64,000 nucleotides of DNA from Cavia porcellus (Eukaryota > Chordata > Mammalia > Rodentia > Caviidae). The notes beneath the pieces are model-generated. The model searched no databases and was not told the origin of the DNA. It saw only the letters and a program-made list of their open reading frames with translations. The stretch covers positions 25,824,001 to 25,888,000 of the forward strand of contig NW_026947496.1 of the NCBI RefSeq assembly GCF_034190915.1. The letters are read 5' to 3'. The translations under genes and the position numbers were made by a program. This document shows, in pieces, positions 34,070 through 45,230 of the stretch. Within the stretch, counting starts at the first letter, position 1. Each line of letters starts with the position of its first letter.

Positions 34070-34250
34070 ATACCTATTTGGAGCTAGCATCTAGTACAAT
34101 ACTTGCAAATTATTATATGCAGGAGACTTTATGTATATCTGTGTAATCTCTCCAACATTATAACTATTATTATTCCTAAGGTATACATGAACAAGTAATA
34201 AAGCTGTGAAGTTTTCAAACAGCTAATGAGTGAAGAAGTTGAAATTCAAT
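34070..34250 (-). mobile_element. MIR SINE (antisense)
   Basis: TGAATACCTATTTGGAGCTA, then TTTATGTATATCTGTGTAAT, CTCTCCAACATTATAACTAT and TATTATTCCTAAGGTATACA follow the antisense MIR ('atttattgagcacctactatgtgcc...tttacatgtattatctcatttaatcctcacaacaac...actattattatccccatttta'). Confidence 0.6.
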
Positions 34251-34299
34251 GTTAATTTCTGTCAACTTCCAGTTCAGTGATTGTTTTGTGCTGAGGGCA

Positions 34300-34555
34300 A
34301 AGTATAGCCTTCAGGTGTACTTCAAGAGCGTGAATCTGAAGCCACATTTCCTGACTTTGATACTAGCTTTGCTGCTGAGTAGCTAAGTGTCCAAGATTGA
34401 GTAATCTCATATCCCTGTGTCCTAGTTTTCTAAAGCGTAAAACGAAAATTATAGTAATATGCCCCCATGAGATATGTGAGGATCAAAAGAGTTGATATCT
34501 ATAAATGGTTTGGTTTAGTATCAAGCATCTAGTAAAAGATCATTGTGGTGTTAAT
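34300..34555 (+). mobile_element. MIR SINE
   Basis: GAATCTGAAGCCACATTTCC, TGACTTTGATACTAGCTTTG, CTGAGTAGCTAAGTGTCC and GAGTAATCTCATATCCCTGT, then TTTTCTAAAGCGTAAAACG and ATATGTGAGGATCAAAAGAG, give an almost full-length MIR in sense order. It lies just beyond an antisense MIR at 34070. Confidence 0.75.
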
Positions 34556-34560
34556 AATTC

Positions 34561-35559
34561 CACAGAATGATGAATTGCTAGTGACGCGGCATATCTGCAT
34601 CTCTAAAATAATACTGCAGGGAATTTATCAACCAGATAATGCCTGGGTGCAGATCTCTAAGAGATGTAGAACATGTTGCATGGGAAAATGATGGAATGTT
34701 CATTCATGTAGATTCATTGGAGTAGATATCTAAGTGTGGGATGTTTTAGTTATACTGTTCATTGGAGGGGAGGGAATAACTCTTTAGCAATGTGAGTTTA
34801 GCTGGCCAAATATTAGCTTGTTTTCCACAACTCTTCCAGGACCGTCTAAAGAAATTTACATGCTATATTCTGATGTACCACCTTAACCTTTTATTTATTT
34901 AAATCCATGAAAAATTTTCTAGCCTATTTTATACTGCAAAATTATGGTTACATCAATCTTACATGCATCACTTTTATGGTATAAACATCTAACTTACATT
35001 ATAAATATCTTGCTGTTGTAATAGGCTTTATGTTTGATGATCTGGAGAAACTTAATGAAGCTAGGAAAGGCTGGCGTGTAATTCCTAGCGTGCGGAGGTA
35101 ACTGTTGTATTTGTTGCTGGTGTGACTGAGGTTGATTCCAAAGCCAAAATTGTTGTAAATCAACCCCATTTTTCGTTAGTCTGTGACATATCCTTTCTTC
35201 TGCTGAAATGTACATCTGCACACAAGTTAGGATGTGAGGATATTTTTGGGGATACTGGCATCACAGAGAAGATCCCCATGGTCTGTACCCCACAAATTCT
35301 TCATCAGTGTTCAAAGTTGGGTTCGTTTCAATTCAACAAACATTATTGAAAAGCATTGCACTGGAGATCCTTGTTGCAGAAACAGAATTATATGACTCAT
35401 GATACAATAACCCATTCCTTGTTCACACTACTAGAGCTGTAAAGAACAATGAATTACCTTTGGAGGTGGTTTGAGAAGTTGGGTTTCTGAAGGACAAAAG
35501 TGTGAGCTAACTCAAAATCTAAGCCAGGCAATCCTAAATTAAAAAAAAAATTACATAAA
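34561..35559. other. Unassigned stretch
   Basis: No gene. Two mutually antisense 75-codon frames (34994-35221, 35122-35349) are chance. TTCAATTCAACAAACATTAT at 35329 may be a small L2-like scrap. Confidence 0.45.
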
Positions 35560-35690
35560 AACTAGAGTACTTCACATACACTGTTTCATTTAATATCACA
35601 CATTAATCTGTAAATATAATTGAATAACTGAGGTAGCAATTATTTTTATGCTTTTTAGACCAGTAAAGGATACTTAGAAAGGTAAACAAA
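35560..35690 (-). mobile_element. MIR-like SINE (antisense)
   Basis: GAGTACTTCACATACACTGT, TTCATTTAATATCACACATT, AACTGAGGTAGCAATTATTT and TTTATGCTTTTTAGACCAGT follow antisense MIR ('gcgctttacatgtattatctcatttaatcctcac...gaggtaggtactattatt'). Confidence 0.55.
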
Positions 35691-36800
35691 CTATTACAGA
35701 CAAAATAAGCCATCTCTTATTGCTAATGCTTACATTGATCATACTTGACTTATGCAAGGGACACATTCAAACCCAGCACGTTGCAAGTAATGGGCTTGAT
35801 TTAGAACAGTGGAGGGGAGATTATGTGGATTTTGATGGTTTCTTGTGCTTCTGTATAGAACAGCAAAGAATCATAAAACTGACAACTCTTTTGATTTGTT
35901 TGAATTTTATTATACTGGACTAAGTTATTGGTAATTTCAATAAATCCTAATTTGTCACAAGTAGAGGGATATACACTGAATCAAAGAACACCTTGACCCC
36001 ATTTACATATCTCTGCCTAATTTAGCAAGATAGATGACTAATGTAATAGTTTTTAATTTTATTTTTAAATAACATGATTGGAAATATAAACTGTTTTATT
36101 ATTTTGGGTGAATTAAAAAAACATAAGTACCAAGCTTATACTTTCTTATATGAGGCTAAAATAGCAAATTGAAGACTAGAAATACAGCTAAAACTGATAA
36201 AGAATGGAGGAGGACCTGGAATGGCAGATACAGGTCAGGAGAAACAAGTTATTAGGAGGGAGGAAGATAAATGAATTCAACTTATCCAAACCCTTTAGAA
36301 CCACCTTTTCCCACTAGATATGAAACAGTGTGATCACACAGAATGAATAAATTAGTGATTGATTGAAAATCGACCTATTTTTTCTCTCTCTAATGCCCAC
36401 ACACACCCCACCACACACACTGACTGCAAGCTAACACACACATGCTACAAGTAAAAATACTTGCTAGAACGTTATATGATTAGGAAAGATTATCAAAATG
36501 AAGTTGTAAGTATGCTACTACTTGAGGTGACATTAATTTATTTAATCATTGATTTTCACAGTTAAATGTGGCCTTGTCTTTTCGTATGTTTTCTGTTGTG
36601 TGATAGGTGCTGTAGGGCACAGAGTTGTGAATAAGAACCTATCCTATCACTCAGAATGTTTAACTTAATTTAGTCAAAAGAGAGTGACCAGTATACTGGA
36701 TAAAACTTTAGATTCTGAAAGAGTTTTTAAATTCATTTTCCAAGAAGTAATCCCAAACCAACAACATGACAGTATCTTATTATAGATGTTGTAAATTATA
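35691..36800. other. Unassigned AT-rich stretch with CA-rich patch
   Basis: Gene-free. At 36398-36445 there is an imperfect (CA)n patch: CCCACACACACCCCACCACA. An L2-like scrap may lie at 36600-36670 (GATAGGTGCTGTAGGGCACA). Confidence 0.45.
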
Positions 36801-36995
36801 AATCTTCTCTGTAATTTAAGCACTCTTGGAGACTGAGGCAGGAGCATCACAAGTGTGAGGATAGCCTGGGCAGCAGAGAGAAACTCTGTCTCAAAATTAA
36901 AACAATTGATCAAAGGTTGGAGATGTAGTTTAATGTGAAGTTTCTAGGTTCAGTCCTCAGTACAGCAAAATAAATAAAATAAATGAGAAACAAAC
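36801..36995 (+). mobile_element. Compound B1+ID SINE (B1-dID type)
   Basis: The left part is B1-like: CTGTAATTTAAGCACTCTTG, GAGACTGAGGCAGGAGCATC, GATAGCCTGGGCAGC and AAACTCTGTCTCAAAA. The right part is ID-like: GGTTGGAGATGTAGTTTAAT followed by CTAGGTTCAGTCCTCAGTAC. An A-rich tail of AAATAAAATAAATG type ends it. A 7SL-derived head fused to a tRNA-derived ID tail is the B1-dID structure. Confidence 0.75.
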
Positions 36996-38443
36996 AAATG
37001 GATTTTTTAATTAAAAAATCTTTCAAACTTTGAATTTCCATGGCTCCCTTAGTGAGAACTATTTTGCGTTGAAGTCTGTTCTGTCCCAGCGTCTCTGACA
37101 GCCTTCTCTCCCGTGTCCCCTTTTCATCTCAGCAGCACTCTGTGAAGGGTTTCTTAATCCTCCCTCCCTTCCTTTCCCCCACAGGCTGGTGCTCCTGTGG
37201 GTTTACAGTTAGTCATCCACTTGTCAGGCCTGGGGACAGCTGTGTCCATCTTCCCCATACTGCCCACACCCGGAATCCAGTGCTACCTGGTGCTGTCACC
37301 TGCTTATCACTGCCTCCAGGTTTCATTCCAGGCTTGTATCCTCCTCTTGTCAAACACTTCTTTTGCTCCTTGGTATTAATTACTAACAGGATAGCTCAGA
37401 TATCAGAGTAAAAACAACCACAGTTAAATCCATCTTTCTTTCTTTGGAGAATTTTTGTTGCTCTTTATATAATGCACAAGCCAAAAATCTGGACATAATT
37501 ATAGATTATTCCCTGGCTGCCAGTGCCTAATCTCCTATATCCCTCCATTCATGGGTATTACCGATTATACTTACTCAAAACCCCTCAATCTGTCAACCTG
37601 TCTGCAATCCAAGCACTACTGCCTGATTTTAGGTTTTTGTCATCTCTCTCTTTTAAATTATTTCCTCTTTTGGACTATTTTCTTTTGGAATGTTTCCTCT
37701 TTGGTATTTCTCCTCTGGCATCTCCAAGTCTGTCTTTCATGCTGTTGGTAAGAAGTTATCATTGTCATTTTTTTTATTTTAAAAAACCAAACAGAAAAAA
37801 GGATAGAAATGATACAGAATTTTAAAAAGCAGGAAATTAACACTAATTAATATAGTGCATCTTGTTACCATAGAAGTAGTTGTTCAGATTACAAGATTTA
37901 GGCATCAAAAAATGATCAATCTAACAATGGAACAATGAAAGCATTAACTGTTTCTTTGGATGAACTAACAGAGATTAGTAGTATAAGCTATCTATTGTGT
38001 ATAAATATACACATATATATGTGTCTATGTAGATATAATCTTTTCCCTTGTTGTCATTGTTCTTAATAGAAATCACTGTATTTACTCCTGCATTTTGATT
38101 TTACTGACTACAAAATAAATCAGTATGAGTTTGCCATGCAGTCCAAAATTTTCTAAGAAGTGGCTGTGTCTATTTTGTGACCCTGCCTCCTGTTGTCACT
38201 TGTCTCTCAAATATGCTTCCACTGTAGAAGTCTGAGCACAATGGTCACTTTAGTCTGCTGTGGTGGGCTGGGTCTGCCCTTCCCTCCCATGTCCCTTCTC
38301 CGCCATCTTCCTGGAATTCCTACTGATTCCTTGGGCTTGACACCAAGGGTCTCTTCTGTGAAAAGTCTCTAGCTATTTTCTCTCTATTCTCATTCTTTAT
38401 ATTTGCTCTATTGTCTTGGCCTTTAAAACAATTATTTGATTAT
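36996..38443. other. Unassigned stretch, possibly old LINE or LTR DNA at 37490-37760
   Basis: CCCTGGCTGCCAGTGCCTAA and CTGTCAACCTGTCTGCAATC resemble a dispersed mammalian element that I cannot name firmly. Frames of 100 and 89 codons at 37142-37825 are pyrimidine-driven. A TA/CATA-rich patch occurs at 37998-38035. Confidence 0.4.
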
Positions 38444-38549
38444 AGAAGCAATTTTTTAAACCAGGGATCTAACTCATGACTGCATGCTTGCAAGGCAGGC
38501 TCTTATGTAGCTGAGCTAAATCCACAGCCAGCAGAAGTGAATTTTTAAA
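38444..38549 (-). mobile_element. ID SINE (antisense) with target-site duplication
   Basis: CCAGGGATCTAACTCATGAC, TGCATGCTTGCAAGGCAGGC and TCTTATGTAGCTGAGCTAAA, then TCCACAGCC, are the exact antisense counterpart of the ID copy at 26481. The flanks are AGAAGCAATTTTTTAAA (38444-38460) and AGAAGTGAATTTTTAAA (38533-38549), 14 of 17 identical, a decayed target duplication. The SINE body is 38461-38532. Confidence 0.85.
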
Positions 38550-38659
38550 GATCAATTGCTTGAGATAATAAACCAAATATCAGTAATTTTTACTTTTAGG
38601 ATCTTTTATAACATTGTCTGATCCAGGGTAGCTGGATTCAGGGATGAATTGTAATAGGA

Positions 38660-39438
38660 AGGGCACTGGGAATATTTTATCAAAATATTATAAAAAAGTG
38701 TAATATATTTTGGGAGATGATATATCCTAGTGTGGTTTCACTATGGGAAGATATCATAATAAGTTTTTTGTGGAGATATTTCCCACATCTACAGAAAATA
38801 ATCCTAAAATTCAGATGGGACCAGAAAAAATCCAGAAGAGCAAATGTAATCCTGGGAAACAAAAGAAAGAGAGGAGGCATTACCATTCCAGATTTGAAGT
38901 TATACTGTGAAGTTACTATAATTAAAACAGCATGATACTTGCTCAAGAATAGGCATGTGTATCAGTGGAACAGAGTAGAAGAAGCATAAATAACTCCAGG
39001 CACATTCAGCTATTTGATGTTTGACAAAGGGGGCAAAAACACAAACTGGAGGAAAGATAGCCTCTTTCATAAATGCTGTTGGGAAAACTGGTTACTAATA
39101 TTCAGAAGATTAAATCTAGGCAAGTAACTCTCATCAGGTACTAAACTGAGATCAAAATGGATCAAAGATCTACATGTTGATACAGAAACTCCTACTCTGG
39201 AGGAAGTAAAATGGGTACAACTCTTGAATACATAGGCATAGGCAAGGAATTTCTGAACAGAACCCCAAAGCACAAGAAAATATCAAGAATCAACAAATGG
39301 GATAATATTAAATTAAAAAGCAATTTCACAGCATTGGAAACAACCAATATAGTGAAGAGATAACCTATAGAATGGGAAAAAATTTGCTGTCTATTCTTTC
39401 GATAGAGTATTCACATCTAGAATATATTAAGAACTCAA
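38660..39438 (+). mobile_element. 5'-truncated L1, ORF2 3' region, part 1
   Basis: L1 ORF2 sequence in order: AAAATAATCCTAAAATTCAG, GGAGGCATTACCATTCCAGA, then AAAACAGCATGATACTTGC and TTTGATGTTTGACAAAGGGG. AACTGGAGGAAAGATAGCCT and GATCAAAATGGATCAAAGAT follow. A surviving frame at 38717-38935 includes residues GGITIPDLKLY, matching the conserved GGI-LPDFKLYY stretch downstream of the reverse transcriptase. The frame stops at 38935, so ORF2 is dead. It continues after the nested SINE, at 39601. Confidence 0.9.
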
Positions 39439-39600
39439 CCCAGCTGTGATGGCACATGCCTGTATTCCCAGAACTAGAAAGGATGAGAATGGAAGATCAA
39501 TGAAAGCTCCAGGCAGCCTGGGGTGCAGTGAATTCAAGGCTGGCCTGACCTACACAGTGAAACTCTGTCTCAAAAAAACAAGGGAAAAAATGGAACTCAA
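39431..39600 (+). mobile_element. B1-type SINE nested in L1, exact 8-bp target duplication
   Basis: CCCAGCTGTGATGGCACATG, CCTGTATTCCCAGAACTAGA, AATTCAAGGCTGGCCTGACC and AAACTCTGTCTCAAAA are B1 blocks in sense order, with an A-rich end. GAACTCAA occurs at 39431-39438 and again at 39593-39600, so the insertion point is defined to the base. L1 sequence continues on both sides, so the SINE is younger than the L1. Confidence 0.9.
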
Positions 39601-40440
39601 ATAATCGCCCTGCCAGTAAACCAGTCAACCAAAAAGTAGACAAAGTGTACAGATAGTTCAAATGGCAATTAAAGCCATGAAAAAAATTCACTATCACTGG
39701 CCATTAGAAAAATGCAAATTAAAGCAATATTGAGATACCATCTTATCAAAGAAAGAATGGTTATCACCATATCAATTAATAATGGAAAGGGTGTGGAGAA
39801 AAAGAGACACATGTATTGTTGGTGGGAATGCTAACTAGTACAACAACTATGGACATCCATGTGGAGATTCCTCAAAAAACTAAAACTAGAAATCTTATTT
39901 GATCCAGCTATTGCTCATCTAGGGATCTACCCCAAGAGTTAAACTCATCACACCACAGGGATATGGGGTACCCATGTTTATAGCAGCATAAGTTATAATA
40001 ACTAAATCTTTGAAATATTCTGTATGCCAATCAACATTATATATTTATACATAGTGGAGTACTACTTTGCCATAAAGAAGAATAAACTAGTAGGTAAATG
40101 AATGCATTTGAAACCATAATGTGAAGTGAATTAAAGTCAGACACACAAGGTGAAATATTGCATGGTTTCTCTTTACATAAGAATATAAAAATATACAAAT
40201 AGGGATAGATGAATAAGTAGGAACAGAAGATGAAAGAAGGTGAGGAGAATGAAAGGGCCTGGAAGAAAAAGAATTGAAGATAAAAATGAAAAAAATAGTT
40301 TTGTAAATAGGAGGAGACTAAAAGTTGAAGGGAGCAGAAGGACAGGGGGATGAAAAAGAAGGATGCACACACTGTGTACATGGGCCACAAAATAAATGTA
40401 ATCATTATGTACTGAAAACACGTAGCAATAAAAAATAAGA
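39601..40440 (+). mobile_element. 5'-truncated L1, part 2: ORF2 end and 3' UTR
   Basis: ORF2 blocks continue with CAATATTGAGATACCATCTT, GGAAAGGGTGTGGAGAAAAA and TGTTGGTGGGAATGCTAACT. TTTGATCCAGCTATTGCTCA, TACATAGTGGAGTACTACTT and GTGAAATATTGCATGGTTTC follow. A purine-rich 3' UTR (40200-40380) ends in GTAGCAATAAAAAATAAG with an AATAAA signal. The antisense frame at 40037-40468 (143 codons) is a shadow of A-rich L1 DNA. Confidence 0.9.
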
Positions 40441-41229
40441 TGTTTTCAGAGACAATAGTGTTTAACATGAGAGTTGGGTAAACATCATTTATACAGATTT
40501 GTTTTTTCTATTCTCTTTCATCTCCTTTCATTTCTTTCTTCCCTGGTTTTTCCTTTTTCTCTACATTTTCCTTTGGCTCTTTCTCCTTCTTTCATGCATT
40601 TTTCCAAGTTCACATTGAATTATCACCTCAGTATTTTTCCAGCTACTAGGCAGTGAGATTCCTTTGTAGTTACATATTGGTTGGATAACTCCGTTGCCAG
40701 TTTTCCTAATTGAATAACATATCACCACGTGACCCAACCTTAATAAAAACACGGTGAGTCAGTAAGTTCATCACTTAAGGTGACAGCGTCTCAGTTACAG
40801 TGAACTAAAGCAGAAAACAGAAGTGCTGCATGTTTTGGCTCATTTTTGCTTTAGTGTTGACCATTTTTATGAAGTGTGGACCTCAAAATTGTACTGTGAT
40901 GTTTCAGATTTCACCATGGAGACACCTTTTCTTTCCCATTTGAGTATTTGGTCTTGAGAAACCATAGTAGCCAAGATAATAACATAAACTCTGACAACCT
41001 GAGAATTTTCAGGAGAATGATACCTGAAGAACTTCCCTGGGTTCAATGCAACCAGTGTGTGATATGCACTCCCTGTATACAAGGCCTTCACGTGACGTTA
41101 CAGTACCTGTATCATTTTGTATGCAGACACGAGAGCCTGGGATGGTGGTTTCCTTCCCGAAGCAATCCCCAATTCTATTATGAATTTACATGGAAAATCT
41201 CCACATTACATGTATTCCTTCAGAAAAAG
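40441..41229. other. Unassigned stretch
   Basis: Pyrimidine-rich at 40495-40610 (TTTCATCTCCTTTCATTTCT), then ordinary sequence. A plus-strand 116-codon frame at 40948-41298 runs into the next LTR and has no domain. No repeat named. Confidence 0.45.
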
Positions 41230-41600
41230 GAAAAGAGTGCCCTTCATGTTATTGGTTTGTGGACCGTTAATCCTGATATGTCAAAGTCATTAGATTAATG
41301 AAGGCCCGACAGATTAGTGGCGCATGCTTCTGTGCACCATGTATGGGGGGTCGTAAAGGGGTGACCTCACATTCTGTATGTGGTCCCTTGCTCCTTTTTC
41401 CCTAGCACCGTTCCTGTGCTCTGCTGCCTGGCCACCATGAATTAAACAATTCTATTCTACCACTGTGTCCCCCATGACGTCTCTGCTTTAAAGCCAGGCA
41501 ACCATAGATTTAAGACTCCCAAACTGACCTAAATTAAACTCTTCCTTTGGTGAATTGTGGGTGTGGTTGTCTCTCATGGACAGGAGAGCTGACTAATACA
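41230..41600 (+). mobile_element. ERVL-MaLR solitary LTR
   Basis: 3'-half blocks are clear: GCCTGGCCACCATGAATTAA, ACCACTGTGTCCCCCATGAC and TCTCTGCTTTAAAGCCAGGC. AACCATAGATTTAAGACTCC, GACCTAAATTAAACTCTTCC and TTGTGGGTGTGGTTGTCTCT follow, ending GCTGACTAATACA. The 5' boundary is approximate. Confidence 0.75.
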
Positions 41601-42669
41601 GTTTGCAACTGAAGCAAAATATATTTCTTAGCAAGCAAAAGGCAGAAGGGGCATTCTGTTCTGCACAGAAGGTACTGTCCCACCAGCTAATAGGTGATTA
41701 GGAGGGAAGTCAGGCACTTTTAAATTGTCTCCGGAAAATATTAAACAGTTGCAGAGTGCTTCAGAGAAGCCTTTGATTTTGCATCAGCTGACTGGGAATC
41801 TGGTTTGTAATGTATATCTCCCCTTTCATCCTCCTCTCTAATTGAAAATGCCAGAGAAAAGCAGCTTATCCTATGGGAGGACCTGCATTTGTTTGATAAG
41901 TCCCTGACATTGATTTTCTCTGGTTCTGACTAATAAAAACATGAAGTGTGGTTGTATCTATCTTCTGAAACATTCATGGACTGAATATGCAACATCAGAA
42001 CATTAAAACGTATTTTTGTTGGCCTTTTCATTTAAAAATGGATTACCTAAAACTTACCTGAGAAGAATATTTTCAGTTTCACCAGTCACTTGTGTGCTCT
42101 GTTCTCTCAAATACTCTCATGTCTTCTTAACAAAATACCTATTTATTTTTATTTATTCAATCATTATTTACATTTTTTGAAAGCCAGTAACTATGCTGGA
42201 GTGCACAGGTAACATAGAACAAAATCAGAAACGGTGTCTTTCCTCTTGAATGAGATAATTCAGTGGGAGATCAAGTGATAGACTATTCCATGAGCAAACA
42301 CAACATTGGGTCTGCAACTGGACACCTGGACAGGAAAGAACTGTGGACGAGAGGGGTCCACCTACCAAGAAGTTCATAAGGGAGTCTCCAAATACCTGAA
42401 CCTGGAAGTGTGGAGATTCAGGGAAGGTAACAGTTAAGTAAGCGTGTGTATTCGGAGGAGGGTAGTATTTTAGACATGAGGAACATTTGATTGCAAATAT
42501 GCATTTTTAATCTCAGGTTAAGCATATTTAATCTCAGGTTAATCTCAGGCTGAATGGCCTTGGGAAAGTTTTCACATTATACCTGGAGTCTAAGCATAAC
42601 TCTATGGCTTGCTTTAGAGACTAAATGTAAGCCAGCATCATCGCTAGTTCTGCTTTCCTTCTTGGTCAT
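41601..42669. other. Unassigned stretch with a small internal repeat
   Basis: Gene-free. TAATCTCAGG occurs three times within 42508-42549 (spacings about 21 and 11 bp). An L2-like scrap may lie at 42165-42290 (ACTATGCTGGAGTGCACAGG). Confidence 0.45.
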
Positions 42670-42885
42670 TTATGTAGTATTTATTTATTTAGTACGCATG
42701 TGCAGTGTATAATGTCTACATTCCTTGCTGGGGTTGGTACATGTACATAATACATCTTGATGCCTTTTACCTTACCTTTTCTTTTTCCTTCCTCTCCTCT
42801 CCTTCCATCTCCTGGTCCTCTTTCCATTTGCCTTCTTTTTATATCTTTTTCTGGTGAATTTTGTAAACACGAGTCAGTCTCTTCC
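42670..42885 (-). mobile_element. 5'-truncated L1, 3' UTR end (antisense), copy 2
   Basis: TTTATTTATTTAGTACGCAT, GTGCAGTGTATAATGTCTAC and TTGGTACATGTACATAATAC are followed by a long C/T-rich stretch and TTTGTAAACAC. This is the same family as 30833-31060, without its long pure poly-T. It was found by comparing the two copies inside this window. Confidence 0.65.
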
Positions 42886-43984
42886 TCTATCTCCTAAGAA
42901 AAAGGGGTTGAGAAATCAGGACTGTGGCCTCGTGCCGTAGGTAGTTGAGCAAAGCTCTCGGTGGTCTGGATATGTTTTGTTCTCTTCACTGGCTGTCACT
43001 GTTGGCTTATTTCAAATACTGCTGTGGTTCAGGACCTGCTGCCCCCACATATGTACCTTGGCATTTGAGAAAACAGCAGGACTAGGAAACTCACCCTTTT
43101 ATCTTCTTCCCTGAGGAGAACATTGAGATGTTCATTCCTGAGGTGACTTCCCTATCGATGGAGCACAGGGCACCATTACCTCTGAATACATGGAGAAGAA
43201 CACAGACACACAGGCCTTGCTCTTTCTCCCTCTCTTATTATTATCCCATCCCTCCTCTTCCTGCAATCACTCTTTTCCATAACTACTCACTTCTGTATCA
43301 GAAATAGCATAAAGAGTACACAGATTTCCCTCACACTTTGGGTCTTCATTTTCTTATCAATGCTCTTATGTCATTTAAGACATATTAGTAAATAAATGTG
43401 CATGCTTTCATCTTGTTAATCTGCCTTCTGTTACAGGAGCCTCTGCTCTGAGCCTTGTGATAAGTAAGAAATCCTTTTGTGTCCTACAGAGCTTTAGTGT
43501 GTTGAACCCAGTTAGCTTATTTTGATTATTGCTTTGGTTATTGACATTTAGAGATTTAAGGTGATGGTAGATTTATGATATTAATAACTACACTCTCCAT
43601 GGATCTCTCTTAGCCAGGCAGACATATGACTTTGCAGCTTTTCTTCCCGAAAAGGCAGTCTATTTTCCAATCCCCTGAATGCAAGCTGCACTCCAAATTG
43701 CTTTGGTAAAAGAGATGTTAGTTATCACACAGGGCACAATAAGAGCTGAACAAAAAATAAAAAGCACAGCAAAACAAAACAATACAAAACAAAAAATCTC
43801 CTGTCTGTGTTTGGTTGTTTTTTGCTTCTCTGACATTGCCAAGAGAACATGCCCAGGCTGGTCTGCAGGAAAAAAAGTCAAGTGGAGCAAGGCCAAATGT
43901 TCCCAGTTGTCCCGGCTGGTGTCATCCTCATCAGCAACAGCTGGGCGAGTCCCAGAGGAGCAGGGAACTCAGGGAGCAGCAGGT
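42886..43984. other. Unassigned stretch
   Basis: Gene-free. A-rich AACAAAACAATACAAAACAA patch at 43770-43798. Mutually antisense frames at 43660-44081 are chance. Part of 43850-43984 may belong to the 5' half of the adjoining MaLR LTR. Confidence 0.4.
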
Positions 43985-44120
43985 CTGTCTAGCCAAGTGC
44001 CCCGAGCCCACAAAATCACTGGCCTGGAGACTTAGGAGCAAAACACATGCTTACTCTCTAAAGCTGCTGAATTTTCTGTGATTTGTTATGTGGCATTATT
44101 GTTGCAATAGAAAACAGTTA
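43985..44120 (+). mobile_element. MLT1-like MaLR LTR 3' end
   Basis: CTCTAAAGCTGCTGAATTTT, CTGTGATTTGTTATGTGGCA and TTGTTGCAATAGAAAACAGT follow the MLT1 3' end 'tttaagccaccaagtttgtggtaatttgttacagcagcaatagaaaactaa'. Confidence 0.6.
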
Positions 44121-45119
44121 AAAGGGTTAATTCTTACTTGTAACATTATATTTTTCATTAATGTTTTCAGTGATCCACACTTGATTTTTCAATGCAAACC
44201 AAGAAAGACACTCATATAACAGTTGCTTAACTATCAGTAACTTTTCAGAAGACACTTTCTGTTCTATAAAGTGGTATACCTGTGGTCAGACATTGAAGAA
44301 TTTTTTTCATAAATGTAAGAAAGAATATAGTCAGTTTGCCTTCATGTATTCCGTACTGATTTATGAGGAAACTCAGATTGCCGTATGATTATGTTTTAGA
44401 AGTGGGAATGCTGCATGGAGATAGCATGACTAAGTGCTTTATTATGAGAGGTGCACAAAACGATGCTGATCTGAAATTTTATTGAGTATGAAGGCACGTT
44501 AGTTTTATTAGTTGTCAAGAAAGTTTCTCATATTCCTACTCTTTAGCGCCTACTCTCCTAGGCATGGAAATGGGGCTTCAGTGCCAAGTTTGACAGCTGA
44601 TTCTGCATAAACACTTAATCCCAGTTCTTGGACGGAAGTGACTCAAAAAGCCAACAAATGGAAATGCCTCCTGTTATATAAGCCAGGGTATTATATGCAA
44701 CCAGCAAAGTTAGAGTTATATATTACTTATATCCTAGTTTATTTTCAATAAACTTGTGAGGTCACTAAGGGAAGCTTAGGTTTAATTTAACTTGTTTTTC
44801 TCAGCTACTCACATGTATCTGGCCTTCTTGCCAGAAGTCTGCGAAGGTGGGGAAATTGCCTGAACAGGGAAGTACTCTGGCCTTGGGAGCAAAGGTACAA
44901 GAATGGGGGGAAGAGGAAGGAGCCATGGGGCGTATGAGCAGCCCTGGCTGTTCTCTGCCTGTTTATAGTGACATTGTCATGCTATGCAGGTCATGGGGAC
45001 TAACTATGTCAAGGAGGTGTGTCCGTTAGGAGAGGGTCCCTTGTACCCAGCACCATCTTGCCTATAACTTACAGCTGTTCACAGTGTCTTCAGTTAGTCA
45101 AATGTTCACTGTCTTCTTT
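44121..45119. other. Unassigned stretch
   Basis: No gene or named repeat. A G-rich purine patch lies at 44895-44930 (AATGGGGGGAAGAGGAAGGA). Confidence 0.5.
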
Positions 45120-45230
45120 ACGTCAGGAATATTCATACAGTGGAATATTACACAACACTTACTTTGGAATAAATTTTAATGGCTTGAAAAATATTTTATT
45201 TTATAGATGAAAGAAGCTGACTTTAAAACT
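45120..45230 (+). mobile_element. Weak L1M 3' UTR fragment
   Basis: TCATACAGTGGAATATTACA, then GGAATAAATTTTAATGGC and AGATGAAAGAAGCTGACTTT, recall the L1M 'acaatggaatattattcagc...agaagccagacacaaa' region. Short and diverged. Confidence 0.4.

Noticed and set aside
38717..38935. Open frame resembling reverse-transcriptase downstream sequence
   Set aside because: It is the decayed 3' part of L1 ORF2 in a truncated element, so not a host gene and not functional.
40037..40468. 143-codon minus-strand hydrophobic frame
   Set aside because: It is antisense to the A/G-rich L1 3' UTR; the F/L/S bias follows from composition.
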